DNA from: Kocuria turfanensis
GTDB taxonomy: Bacteria; Actinomycetota; Actinomycetes; Actinomycetales; Micrococcaceae
Direction: 5' to 3'
DNA length: 64,000 bases
Assembly (NCBI RefSeq): GCF_001580365.1
Contig: NZ_CP014480.1
Location: 1,427,008-1,491,007, forward strand
Shown here: in pieces, positions 9,765 through 18,602 of the stretch
How the letters are laid out: each line of letters opens with the position of its first letter
Position numbering within the stretch: position 1 is the stretch's first letter
Notes under the pieces: generated by a model
What the model was told of the DNA's origin: nothing
Database searches by the model: none
What the model saw: only the letters and a program-made list of their open reading frames with translations
Made by a program: the position numbers and the translations under genes

Positions 9765-10233
9765 CGAGCTCCACCTCGACCGGCGAGTCGAGCGGCAGGA
9801 CCGCGACGCCCACCGCGGAGCGGGCGTGCACCCCGGCGTCGCCGAAGATCCGGCCCAGGAGCTCGGAGGCGCCGTTGATCACCGCGGGCTGGCCGGTGAA
9901 GTCCGGGGCGGAGGCGACGAAGCCCACGACCTTGACGATGCGCACCACCCGGTCCAGGTCCCCCACCGCGTCCTTGACCGCCGCGACGGCGTTGAGCGCG
10001 GCCCGGGCCGCGAGCTCGTGCGCCGCCTCCGGGGAGACGGTGCCGGGGGCCCCCGACGAGGAGACCTTCCCGGTCGCGGGCAGCTCGCCGCCCACGAAGG
10101 GCAGCTGGCCCGAGGTGTGCACCCAGGAACCGGTGACCACGGCGGGCACGTACGCGGCCACGGGGGCCGCGACCGCCGGCAGCTCGAGGCCGAGCTCGGC
10201 GAGACGGGCGTCGACGAGGGATGGGTTGCTCAT
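9748..10233 (-). CDS. ridA: RidA-family protein (YjgF/YER057c/UK114)
   Basis: The 161-residue protein belongs to the Rid family, whose RidA members hydrolyse reactive enamines/imines released by PLP enzymes. HTSGQLPFVGG, the AALNAVAAVKDAVGDLDRVV segment and the C-terminal VAVLPLDSPVEVELVAEF match the family in order. The glutamate of the last motif is conserved. The lysine/arginine that defines archetypal RidA is less clear, so a Rid subfamily with another substrate is possible. GGAGGAA precedes the ATG. Confidence 0.85.
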   Translation of the reverse strand: MSNPSLVDARLAELGLELPAVAAPVAAYVPAVVTGSWVHTSGQLPFVGGELPATGKVSSSGAPGTVSPEAAHELAARAALNAVAAVKDAVGDLDRVVRIVKVVGFVASAPDFTGQPAVINGASELLGRIFGDAGVHARSAVGVAVLPLDSPVEVELVAEFR

Positions 10234-10273
10234 GGATTCCTCCGAGGATCTCTGGTGCCGCGGTGCCCGGCCG

Positions 10274-10468
10274 TCAGCCCTTGGGGCGCTTGAAGTAGGC
10301 GATGGGGTTGGTCTGCACCGGGGCGTTCATGTTGCCCGCCGGGACGTCGGCCGGCGTGGAGCCCGGCAGCACGGTGACGAGCTCCCACCCGTCGTCGCCC
10401 CAGTTGTCGAGGATCTGCTTGGTGGCGTGGATCATGAGCGGCACGGTGGCGTATTCCCAGGTAGTCAT
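10274..10468 (-). CDS. DUF4177-family small protein
   Basis: A 64-residue protein starting MTTWEYATVPL with WGDDGWELVTVLP in the middle, the pattern of the DUF4177 family. It has no known function. It lies just upstream of ridA on the same strand, which suggests one transcript (DUF4177-ridA-Nudix), and is divergent from the penicillin-binding protein gene. Confidence 0.8.
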   Translation of the reverse strand: MTTWEYATVPLMIHATKQILDNWGDDGWELVTVLPGSTPADVPAGNMNAPVQTNPIAYFKRPKG

Positions 10469-10559
10469 GGCCCCAGCGTAGCCACGAACGGCGGGACGTG
10501 CTCCGCGGTGACGGCCCGTCCGCCGGTTCCGGCCGGGTTCGCACTTGTAGACTGTCCCA

Positions 10560-12716
10560 ATGGCTTCCCGCAAGAACTCTGCCGCGCAGTCACCGTCGGC
10601 CCTGGGCAACGTCGTGGCGTTCATCGCCACCAGCATCGTTGCCGGCATCGTGGCCGCCGGTCTCCTGGTCCCGCCCGCAGCCGCCGCGGGTCTCGCCGCC
10701 AACGCCTCGATCGGGTGGTTCAAGGACCTCCCGGCCCAGATGGAGGCCGGGCCGATGTCCCGCGCGTCCACGGTCGTGGCCCGCGACGGGACCGAGATCG
10801 CCTCGTTCTACGCGCAGAACCGCACCCCCGTCCCGCTGGAGCAGATCTCCCCGCACATGGAGGACGCGATCCTGGCCATCGAGGACCGGGACTTCTACGA
10901 GCACGGCGGCGTGGACCTCGGCGGCATCGCCCGGGCGCTGGGCAACAACATCATCCGCCCGGACGCGCGCCAGGGCGCCTCGACGATCACGCAGCAGTAC
11001 GTGAACAACCTGATCATCGACTCCCAGGTCCGCGCCGGCGAGGAGGCCACGACCATCGGCGCCGACAAGGGCTACGCGGACAAGATCAAGGAGATCAAGC
11101 TCGCCCTGTCCATGGAGCAGGAGCTGTCCAAGGACCAGATCCTGGAGGGCTACCTCAACATGGTGCTCTTCGGCGGGCAGAACTACGGCGTGGAGGCCGC
11201 CGCCCAGTACTACTGGGGCATCCCGGCCTCGGAGCTGAGCATCTCCCAGTCCGCGGTGCTGGCCGGCATGGTGCAGTCCCCCAACTACTACGATCCCGCC
11301 GCCAACCCCGAGGCGGCCACGGAGCGGCGCAACATCGTGCTCGACACGATGCTCAGCACCGGGGCGATCACCGAGGCGGAGCACGCCGCCGCCGCGTCCG
11401 AGCCCATCCAGCTGGACCTGCACCGCACGAACTCCGGGTGCACCGCCGCGGAGATCGCCCCCTACTTCTGCGACTACGTCCAGAACCTCATCCTGCAGGA
11501 CCCGGCGTTCGGCGAGACCCCCGAGGAGCGGCTCAAGACGCTGCAGCTGGGCGGGCTCACGATCACCACCACCCTCGACGTCGAGGCCCAGCGCAGCGCC
11601 GAGGAGGCGGTCAACGAGACGCAGCCGCGCGATGACAACCCGGACAACGTCTCCACCGCGCTCGTGTCCCTCGAGCCCACCAACGGCGACATCGTGGCCA
11701 TGGCGCAGAACACGTACTACTCCGGCGAGGAGGGCGACTCCAACACCACGTACAACTTCAACGTGGACCGCTCGATGGGCGGGGCCGGCGGCTTCCAGGT
11801 GGGCTCGACCTACAAGCCGCTGACCTACGCCACGTGGATCGACGCCGGCAACGGGGCCGAGGACAACCTGGACGCCACGCAGACCCGGTGGCCGGCGGAC
11901 CACCGGTGGAAGGCCTCCTGCCTGGAGCGCGGCTACAAGATCGAGCCGGGCAACAACGGCGAGGGCTTCGAGATCCAGAACGCGGAGCCCGGCTACACCC
12001 GGGAGATGGAGGCCGACTTCGGCCTGTACAACTCCATCAACACCGCCATCTACGCGATGGCCGAGGACCTGGACCTGTGCCACATCGGGGAGATCTCCGA
12101 GGCCCTGGGCATCCACGACGGCAAGGCGGGCGAGCCCGTGGACACCACGGTCCTGTCCTCCCTGCTGGGCGGCTCCGTGGACATCTCCCCGATGACCATG
12201 GCCCGGGCCTACTCGGCCTTCGCCAACCGCGGCGAGATGTGCGAGCCGCGCGCCCTGGAGAAGGTCGTGGACTACACGGGCCGGGAGTACGAGATCCCCG
12301 GGACCTCCTGCGAGCAGGTCATCGACGAGGACGTCGCCGACGGCGTCAACTACGCCCTGAACCAGACCCTGATCCGCGGGTCGGGCTGGCAGCGGGACAT
12401 CGACCTGCCGGGGGCCTCCGCCGCCAAGACGGGCACCACGGACAACTCGACCCAGACCTGGATGGTCGGCTACACCAAGGGCCTGGCCACCGCCTCGTGG
12501 GTCGGCAACTACGAGTTCGGCTCCCGCTCCCTCAACGGGCTGTCCATCGGCGGCAAGCGCACCGAGGGCGACGACTGGGTGGACGGCTCCACCTACGCCG
12601 GCGGCCAGTGGCAGCGCTTCATGCGCGAGGTGGCCCGGGACTACGACACCGGCAAGTTCGAGGAGCCCTCCAAGCGGGTGCTCGAGGGCCGCAACGGCAC
12701 CTCGCGTCCGGGCTGA
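10560..12716 (+). CDS. Class A penicillin-binding protein (transglycosylase/transpeptidase)
   Basis: Bifunctional cell-wall synthase of 718 residues. One membrane anchor lies at about 17-47. The GT51 glycosyltransferase domain begins with EDRDFYEHGG (108-117), then QGASTITQQ. The transpeptidase domain has the catalytic STYK (S about 416), the SIN triad motif (about 491) and KTGT (about 623). It polymerises lipid II and crosslinks stem peptides outside the membrane. No PASTA domain follows, unlike many actinobacterial PonA2 proteins. Fourteen bases separate it from the phosphoesterase gene downstream, so the two probably form an operon. Confidence 0.95.
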   Translation: MASRKNSAAQSPSALGNVVAFIATSIVAGIVAAGLLVPPAAAAGLAANASIGWFKDLPAQMEAGPMSRASTVVARDGTEIASFYAQNRTPVPLEQISPHMEDAILAIEDRDFYEHGGVDLGGIARALGNNIIRPDARQGASTITQQYVNNLIIDSQVRAGEEATTIGADKGYADKIKEIKLALSMEQELSKDQILEGYLNMVLFGGQNYGVEAAAQYYWGIPASELSISQSAVLAGMVQSPNYYDPAANPEAATERRNIVLDTMLSTGAITEAEHAAAASEPIQLDLHRTNSGCTAAEIAPYFCDYVQNLILQDPAFGETPEERLKTLQLGGLTITTTLDVEAQRSAEEAVNETQPRDDNPDNVSTALVSLEPTNGDIVAMAQNTYYSGEEGDSNTTYNFNVDRSMGGAGGFQVGSTYKPLTYATWIDAGNGAEDNLDATQTRWPADHRWKASCLERGYKIEPGNNGEGFEIQNAEPGYTREMEADFGLYNSINTAIYAMAEDLDLCHIGEISEALGIHDGKAGEPVDTTVLSSLLGGSVDISPMTMARAYSAFANRGEMCEPRALEKVVDYTGREYEIPGTSCEQVIDEDVADGVNYALNQTLIRGSGWQRDIDLPGASAAKTGTTDNSTQTWMVGYTKGLATASWVGNYEFGSRSLNGLSIGGKRTEGDDWVDGSTYAGGQWQRFMREVARDYDTGKFEEPSKRVLEGRNGTSRPG

Positions 12717-12730
12717 CCCCGGACCGCCGG

Positions 12731-13648
12731 ATGAGCACCGCGAACACCGCACAGACCGCCCCGGCCCTGCGCGCGGCCGCCGCCGCCGCGGGGGCCGGCG
12801 CCGCCGCGGCGGCGGGCCTCGGGGCGTGGGGCGTCGTCGTCGAGCGCCGCCGCTTCCAGCTGCGCACCGAACGGTTGCGGCTGCTGCCCGCGGGCAGCCC
12901 GCCGCTGCGCATCCTGCACCTGTCCGACCTGCACGTGTGGCCCGGGCAGCGGTCGGTGAAGGACTTCGTGCACTCGCTGGCGCAGCTGCAGCCGGACCTG
13001 GTGGTGGACACCGGGGACAACCTCTCCCACCCCGAGGCGCTGCCCTGGCTGCTGGAGATCCTGGAGCCGCTCCTGCGCTTCCCCGGCGCCTACGTCCCCG
13101 GGTCCAACTGCTACTTCGCGCCGCGGCTGAAGAACCCGTTGCGCTACCTGTGGCGGGACACCTCCGGGGAGGCCCGGGACGAGGCCCCCCGGCTGCCCAC
13201 CCGGGCGATGCACGACGCCTTCGACGCCGCCGGGTGGACCCCGCTGATCAACCGCTCCGCCCGGATGGAGGTCGCCGGTCTGCGCCTGGACCTGTCCGGG
13301 GTGGACGACCCGCACCTGGGCTACGACCGGCACCCCGGCTTCGGGGCGCCCGGGACGGCGGACCTGCGCCTCGGCGTGGCCCACGCCCCCTATCTGCGGA
13401 CCCTGGACCGCTTCGCCGCCGACGGCGCGGACCTGGTGCTCGCCGGCCACACGCACGGCGGACAGGTCTGCCTGCCGGGTGGGCGGGCGCTGGTGAGCAA
13501 CTGCGACCTCGAACCGGAGCGCTGCAAGGGCCTGATCACCCAGGGCGGCGTCCCGGTCAACATCTCGGCGGGCCTGGGCACCTCCCGCTTCGCGCCCATC
13601 CGGCTGTTCTGCCCGCCGGAGGCCGTGCTGCTGACGCTCACCGACTGA
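12731..13648 (+). CDS. Membrane-anchored metallophosphoesterase
   Basis: The 305-residue protein has an alanine-rich N-terminal membrane segment (about 10-35). It then shows calcineurin-like metal motifs: HLSDLHVWPG, DTGDN, a substitution-tolerant GSNCYF (usually GNHD), and AGHTHGGQV near the C-terminus. The missing His of the GNHD motif, here GSNC, is notable but seen in this actinobacterial group. Family members next to PBP genes are common in Micrococcaceae and mycobacteria and may dephosphorylate wall or lipid intermediates. That role is inference. Confidence 0.85.
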   Translation: MSTANTAQTAPALRAAAAAAGAGAAAAAGLGAWGVVVERRRFQLRTERLRLLPAGSPPLRILHLSDLHVWPGQRSVKDFVHSLAQLQPDLVVDTGDNLSHPEALPWLLEILEPLLRFPGAYVPGSNCYFAPRLKNPLRYLWRDTSGEARDEAPRLPTRAMHDAFDAAGWTPLINRSARMEVAGLRLDLSGVDDPHLGYDRHPGFGAPGTADLRLGVAHAPYLRTLDRFAADGADLVLAGHTHGGQVCLPGGRALVSNCDLEPERCKGLITQGGVPVNISAGLGTSRFAPIRLFCPPEAVLLTLTD

Positions 13649-13666
13649 CACCCCGCCGGCCGGACC

Positions 13667-14254
13667 TCACCGACGGACTCCCAGCGGCCGGACCTCACCG
13701 GCCGACCCGCCACGGCGCCGGGTGATCCCGTCCCGGCCGCGGAAGTGCCCCGCCCCGCCCACCACCTGCACCTCGGCGTCCAGCCGCGCCGCGAGCGCGT
13801 CGGTCGCGGCCGGCGGCACCGTGGGGTCGTCGTCGGAGCGGAGCACCAGCCGGCGCCGCACGTGGGTGCGCACCGCGGCGACGTCCACGTCCTCGGCGAG
13901 GAACGCGTCGAGGGAGGGCTCGCTCTCGAGCGGGCCGGTGAAGCCGGCCACGAGCACGAGCCCGCCCAGCGACCAGGGCTGCGGCAGGCCGGCGAGGTGG
14001 CGCAGGATCGTGATGCAGCCCAGGCTGTGGCCGACCAGGTGGGTGTGCTCGTCGGGCTCGCCCACCGCCCGCGCCACGGCGGCCTGCCACGCCGCGGGCT
14101 CCGGGGCGGAGGGCTCGGGCAGCTCCACGAGCACGGTGCGCACGCCGTCGGCGGCCAGCGCCGCCCGCAGCCACGGGAACCAGTGCTGGTCGGGGGCGGC
14201 GTCGTAGCCGTGCACCACCACGACGGTGCGCACGTCGGGGTCCGGGACGGTCAT
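13667..14254 (-). CDS. RBBP9/YdeN-like alpha/beta hydrolase
   Basis: A 195-residue serine hydrolase. VVVVHGYDAAPDQHWFPWL gives the oxyanion region, VGHSLGCI holds the nucleophile serine, SDDDPTVPP the acid and GGAGHF the histidine. The order and size match the RBBP9 group. The ATG overlaps the stop of the upstream zinc-ribbon gene (ATGA), so translation is coupled. The substrate is unknown. Confidence 0.85.
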   Translation of the reverse strand: MTVPDPDVRTVVVVHGYDAAPDQHWFPWLRAALAADGVRTVLVELPEPSAPEPAAWQAAVARAVGEPDEHTHLVGHSLGCITILRHLAGLPQPWSLGGLVLVAGFTGPLESEPSLDAFLAEDVDVAAVRTHVRRRLVLRSDDDPTVPPAATDALAARLDAEVQVVGGAGHFRGRDGITRRRGGSAGEVRPLGVRR

Positions 14255-14409
14255 CCGGAGATCTCGGGCACTGCCACGATGATCCGGTGGTTGGAGCGGT
14301 CGCAGAGATACATCTCCTCGGTGCCGTCGGGCACCGGTCCGCCCTCGGGCCACTGGTCCTCGGGGATCTGGCGCAGCGGTCCTCCGCAGGACGGGCAGAT
14401 GGGGTCCAT
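14251..14409 (-). CDS. Small zinc-ribbon-like protein
   Basis: A 52-residue product. CPSCGG at residues 5-10 and a later single Cys (YLCDRSNH) suggest a partial metal-binding knuckle. GGAGGA lies eight bases before the ATG at 14409. The frame is also open upstream, to 14484, but without a ribosome site. It overlaps the hydrolase start by 4 bp. Not assigned to a known family; function unknown. Confidence 0.65.
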   Translation of the reverse strand: MDPICPSCGGPLRQIPEDQWPEGGPVPDGTEEMYLCDRSNHRIIVAVPEISG

Positions 14410-14595
14410 GGTCGTCTCCTCCAGGGTCGGGTTGCGGGCCCGGGTGCCCGTGGGGCGAGCTTCCCGCAAATCGGCGCCGGTCACAACCGCCCGCGCGCAA
14501 CGGCCCGACGCGGAGGCTCCGCCCCCGCCGGTGTGGTCCTACCATGGACTGTGGCACGCACCACACCGGCTGCCCCGACTTCCCGGAGGATCCCC

Positions 14596-17430
14596 ATGAC
14601 CGTCGCCGACCACAGCCCCATCGCCGCCGAGGCACTGCTGGAGGACCTGCGGACCTGGTGCGGCCGCGACGCGGTGGTGGACTCGGAGCTCGAGCACCGG
14701 GCACTGGCCCACGACGCCTCGCACTACCTGCTGCAGCCGGCCGCGGTGGTCCGCCCCCGCTCGGCCGCGGACATGGGCAACCTCTTCCGCGCGGTGTCCC
14801 GGCACGGGCTGGGCCTGACCTTCCGCTCCGGCGGCACGTCCCTGTCCGGGCAGGCGGTGACCGACCAGGTGCTCGTGGACGTGCGCCGGAACTTCCGGGA
14901 CGTCGAGGTGCTGGACGGCGGCCGGCGCGTGCGGGTGCAGCCCGGGGCCACGGTGCGCCAGGTCAACGCCCGGCTGGCGCCCCACGGGCACAAGCTGGGC
15001 CCGGACCCGGCGAGCGAGGCGGCGTGCACGATCGGCGGCGTGGTGGCGAACAACTCCTCCGGCATGGCCTGCGGGACCCGGGCCAACACGTACCGCACGC
15101 TCGAGTCCATGGTGGTCGTGCTGCCCTCCGGGACCACCGTGGACACCGCCGCCCCGGACGCGGACGCCCGCCTGCGGGCGCTGGAGCCCGCGCTGCACGA
15201 GGGGCTGCTCCGGCTGCGCGACCGGGTGCGGGCCGACCCGGCGTCGGTGCGCACGATCGAGCAGCAGTTCTCGATGAAGAACACCATGGGCTACGGCCTC
15301 AACTCGTTCCTGGACCACGACGAGCCGGTCCGCATCCTGGAGCACCTGCTGATCGGCAGCGAGGGCACGCTGGGCTTCGTGGCGCAGGCGGTCTTCCGCA
15401 CGGTGCCGATCCTGCCGTTCGCCTCGACCGGGCTGCTGGTGTTCCCGGACCTCGCCTCGGCCACCCGCACGGTGCCCGCCCTCGTGGGCACGCACTCGGC
15501 CACCGTGGAGCTGCTGGACGCCAAGTCCCTGAAGGTCTCCCAGCGCACGGGCCTGGCCCCGGCGCAGATCATGGACGTCGACGTCGACGAGCACGCGGCG
15601 CTGCTCGTGGAGTACCAGGGCGCCACGCTCGAGGAGGAGCGGGAGCTCTCCGCGGCGGCCTCCGGGCTGTTCCGCTCCCTGGACCTGGCCGCACCGGCCG
15701 CCCTGACCGACGACCCCGCCGCCCGGGCCGCGCTGTGGACGGTGCGCAAGGGCCTCTACACCACGGTGGCGGGCAACCGGCCGAGCGGGTCCAACGCCCT
15801 GCTGGAGGACGTCGTGGTCCCCGTGCCCGAGCTGGGCGAGACGTGCGAGCAGCTCACCGCGCTGTTCGACGCCCACGGCTACCGGGACTCGGTGATCTTC
15901 GGCCACGCCAAGGACGGCAACGTCCACTTCATGCTCAACGAGCAGTTCGACCGCCCGGACCTGCTGGCCCGCTACGAGCGCTTCACCCAGGACATGGTCG
16001 CCCTCGTCCTGGACCACCGGGGGTCCCTGAAGGCCGAGCACGGGACCGGGCGCAACATGGCCCCGTTCGTGCGCCGCCAGTACGGCGACGAGCTCTACGA
16101 CGTGATGGTCGAGCTCAAGCGGCTGGTGGACCCGGCGGGGCTGCTCAACCCCGGGGTGCTCCTCAACGAGGACCCCACGGTGTACGTGCGCGACCTCAAG
16201 ACCGCGCCTCCGGTGGAGCAGGAGGTGGACCGGTGCGTGGAGTGCGGCTACTGCGAGCCGGTGTGCCCGTCCAAGGACATCACCCTCACCCCGCGCCAGC
16301 GGATCGTGGGCCGGCGGGAGATCGCCGCCGCCGAGGAGCGCGGGGACGCGGCGCTCGCCGCCCGGCTGCGCGCCGAGTACGACTACGAGGGCCTGCAGAC
16401 GTGCGCGGTGGACGGGATGTGCGTGACCGCCTGCCCGGTGCTGATCAACACGGGCGACCTCGTGCGCCGGCTGCGGGCGGAGAACCACAGCAGGGTGGCG
16501 GACGCCGGCTGGGGCGTGGCCGCGAAGGCCTGGGGCGCGACGACGACGGGGGCCGCGCTCGGCCTGACCGCCGCGAAGGCCCTGCCCACCGCGCTGCCGG
16601 CCGCCGCGACCGCCGCGGCCCGGGCGGTGCTCGGCGCCGAGCACGTCCCGCAGTACAAGGACGAGCTGCCCGCGGGCGGTCCCGCCCGGCCGCGCCGGCA
16701 GGACGCGGGCGCGGAGGCGGTGTTCTTCCCCGCGTGCATCAACGCCATGTTCGGGCCCCCGGACGGCGAGGGTCTGACGGCGTCCCAGGCCTTCCTGGCG
16801 CTGTGCGACCGCGCGGGGGTGCGCGTCACCGTCCCGGAGGGCATCGGCAGCCTGTGCTGCGGCACGCCGTGGAAGTCGAAGGGCCTGCCCAGCGGCTGGG
16901 CCACGATGTCGGAGCGCACCCTCGCGGCGCTGTGGGAGGCCTCCGGGCAGGGCGCGCTGCCGGTGGTCTGCGACGCCGCGTCCTGCACCGAGGGCCTGGA
17001 GACCATGGCGGAGCTGGCGGCGGCCTCGAGCGAGTACCACGCCCTGCGGTTCGTGGACGCGGTGGAGTTCGTCGCCGACCGGGTGCTGGGGCGGCTGCGG
17101 GTGACCCGGCCCGTGGGCTCCATGGCGCTGCACCCGACCTGCTCCAGCGTGCACCTGGGCGTCACCGGGGCCTTCGAGACGATCGCGCGGGCGATCAGCG
17201 CGGACGTGGTCGTGCCGAAGGCCTGGGGCTGCTGCGCCTACGCCGGGGACCGCGGCATGCTGCACCCGGAGCTCACCGCCTCGGCCACGGCGGCCGAGGC
17301 GCGGGAGGTCAACCAGCGCCGCTTCGACGCCTACGCCTCCCTGAACCGCACGTGCGAGCAGGGCATGACGGAGGCCACCGGGCACGCCTACCGGCACGTC
17401 CTGGAGCACCTGGAGGCGGCGACCCGCTGA
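14596..17430 (+). CDS. Fused FAD-linked oxidase / Fe-S protein (D-lactate or glycolate dehydrogenase type)
   Basis: A 944-residue fusion of a GlcD-like FAD (PCMH/VAO) dehydrogenase and a GlcF-like iron-sulfur protein. The first about 530 residues carry FRSGGTSLSGQ and the FAD-linked C-terminal motif HGTGRN. Two ferredoxin clusters follow: CVECGYCEPVCPS (about 545) and CAVDGMCVTACP (about 603). Two CCG-type motifs (LCCGTPWKSKG, GCCAYAGDRG) end the protein, typical of heterodisulfide-reductase-like subunits. Such fusions oxidise 2-hydroxy acids, mostly D-lactate, and pass electrons to quinone. Substrate is inferred. CGGAGGA precedes the ATG. Confidence 0.9.
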   Translation: MTVADHSPIAAEALLEDLRTWCGRDAVVDSELEHRALAHDASHYLLQPAAVVRPRSAADMGNLFRAVSRHGLGLTFRSGGTSLSGQAVTDQVLVDVRRNFRDVEVLDGGRRVRVQPGATVRQVNARLAPHGHKLGPDPASEAACTIGGVVANNSSGMACGTRANTYRTLESMVVVLPSGTTVDTAAPDADARLRALEPALHEGLLRLRDRVRADPASVRTIEQQFSMKNTMGYGLNSFLDHDEPVRILEHLLIGSEGTLGFVAQAVFRTVPILPFASTGLLVFPDLASATRTVPALVGTHSATVELLDAKSLKVSQRTGLAPAQIMDVDVDEHAALLVEYQGATLEEERELSAAASGLFRSLDLAAPAALTDDPAARAALWTVRKGLYTTVAGNRPSGSNALLEDVVVPVPELGETCEQLTALFDAHGYRDSVIFGHAKDGNVHFMLNEQFDRPDLLARYERFTQDMVALVLDHRGSLKAEHGTGRNMAPFVRRQYGDELYDVMVELKRLVDPAGLLNPGVLLNEDPTVYVRDLKTAPPVEQEVDRCVECGYCEPVCPSKDITLTPRQRIVGRREIAAAEERGDAALAARLRAEYDYEGLQTCAVDGMCVTACPVLINTGDLVRRLRAENHSRVADAGWGVAAKAWGATTTGAALGLTAAKALPTALPAAATAAARAVLGAEHVPQYKDELPAGGPARPRRQDAGAEAVFFPACINAMFGPPDGEGLTASQAFLALCDRAGVRVTVPEGIGSLCCGTPWKSKGLPSGWATMSERTLAALWEASGQGALPVVCDAASCTEGLETMAELAAASSEYHALRFVDAVEFVADRVLGRLRVTRPVGSMALHPTCSSVHLGVTGAFETIARAISADVVVPKAWGCCAYAGDRGMLHPELTASATAAEAREVNQRRFDAYASLNRTCEQGMTEATGHAYRHVLEHLEAATR

Positions 17431-17456
17431 AGCGCCTCCCTCCTGGTTAGGTTGTG

Positions 17457-17473
17457 CACAATTGAGTTGAGTG
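17457..17473. promoter_or_regulatory. Candidate OhrR operator
   Basis: CACAATTGAGTTGAGTG is an imperfect inverted repeat close to the AT-rich OhrR operator of Streptomyces (about TACAATTGAATTGTA). It begins 30 bp before ohrR and overlaps the perfect palindrome TTGTGCACAA (17452-17461). Autorepression relieved by organic peroxide is the expected use. Confidence 0.6.
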
Positions 17474-17486
17474 CGACCATGAGGGC

Positions 17487-18116
17487 ATGGATGCAGATCT
17501 CCGGCTCGACGCACAGCTGTGCTTCGCGCTCTACGCGGCCTCCCGGGCCACGACCGCGGCCTACCGCGAGCCGTTGGCGGAGCTCGGCCTGACCTATCCG
17601 CAGTACCTGGCGCTGCTGGCGCTGTGGGAGGAGGACGGGCAGACCGTCACCGGGCTGGGCGCCCGCCTGCACCTGGACAGCGGCACGCTCTCGCCGCTGC
17701 TGAAGCGGATGGAGACCGTCGGGCTGCTGGAGCGCCGCCGGGGCCGCCAGGACGAGCGCCGCGTCACCGTGCACCTCACCGCGGCCGGCGACCGGCTGCG
17801 CGAGCGCGCCCCGGACGTGCAGCGCCGCGTCCTGGAGGCCTCCGGGCTCACCCCGGAGGAGATGGCCACCCTGCGGCGGCTGGCCCGCCGGATCGGGGCG
17901 GCCGATCCTGGCCCCGCCGATCCCGGAGCCGCCGACCCCCCTGCCACGGGCCCCGGAGCCACCACCCCGGGCTCCGCCGCGCCCGGGACCGTCCCGGCCG
18001 GGCCCGCGCCCCCGCTCGCCACGCAGCACACCAGCGTGCAGACCACCCAGCACCCCGGCCCGCACCCCACGCAGAATGCCACCCAGAATCCCACCGAGAA
18101 CCCCACCGAGGAGTAA
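17487..18116 (+). CDS. ohrR: OhrR, organic hydroperoxide-sensing MarR regulator with long C-terminal tail
   Basis: A 209-residue MarR-family repressor. The peroxidatic cysteine of OhrR proteins is present at about residue 11 (QLCFALYAASR). Winged-helix residues about 55-105 include LDSGTLSPLLKRME and the wing GRQDERRV. OhrR proteins usually end near residue 150. Here about 65 further residues rich in Pro, Ala, Thr and finally Asn/Glu follow (starting AADPGPADPG, ending NPTENPTEE). This tail is predicted disordered and its role is unknown. Only 4 bp separate the stop from ohr. Confidence 0.93.
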   Translation: MDADLRLDAQLCFALYAASRATTAAYREPLAELGLTYPQYLALLALWEEDGQTVTGLGARLHLDSGTLSPLLKRMETVGLLERRRGRQDERRVTVHLTAAGDRLRERAPDVQRRVLEASGLTPEEMATLRRLARRIGAADPGPADPGAADPPATGPGATTPGSAAPGTVPAGPAPPLATQHTSVQTTQHPGPHPTQNATQNPTENPTEE

Positions 18117-18120
18117 ACCC

Positions 18121-18543
18121 ATGCAGACCGTCTACACCGCCGAGGCCCTCGCCACCGGCGCCGGCCGCAACGGCCGCACCCGCACCAGCGACGGCCGGAT
18201 CGACCTGGGCCTGGCCGTCCCGCAGGAGATGGGCGGCTCCGGCGACGGCACGAACCCCGAGCAGCTCTTCGCCGCCGGCTACGCCGCGTGCTTCCACTCC
18301 GCGCTCCAGCTCGTCGCCCGGCAGCAGAAGGTCGACCTGGGCGACTCCAGCGTCGGAGCCCGGGTGGGCATCGGCGCCGACGGCCAGGGCGGCTTCGCCC
18401 TGCAGGTCGCCCTCGAGGTCGTCCTGCCGGACCTCGACGAGGAGACGGCCCGGGCGCTGGCCGAGAAGGCCCACCAGGTCTGCCCGTACTCCAACGCCAC
18501 GCGCGGCAACATCGACGTCGTCGTCGACGTCGCCCAGGACTGA
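18121..18543 (+). CDS. ohr: Organic hydroperoxide resistance peroxiredoxin
   Basis: A 140-residue OsmC/Ohr-fold thiol peroxidase. The two redox cysteines are in AACFHSAL (about 61) and [12 protein letters not shown] (about 121); the latter is the Ohr signature. It reduces alkyl hydroperoxides and is normally derepressed when OhrR is oxidised. GAGGAG overlaps the end of ohrR, so the two genes are coupled. The in-frame ATG at 18076 lies inside ohrR and is not the start. Confidence 0.97.
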   Translation: MQTVYTAEALATGAGRNGRTRTSDGRIDLGLAVPQEMGGSGDGTNPEQLFAAGYAACFHSALQLVARQQKVDLGDSSVGARVGIGADGQGGFALQVALEVVLPDLDEETARALAEKAHQVCPYSNATRGNIDVVVDVAQD

Positions 18544-18602
18544 CCCGCGCCGCCCCTGACGCGGCCCCGCACCCGACCGACCGATCGACGATGGAGCACC
18601 GA

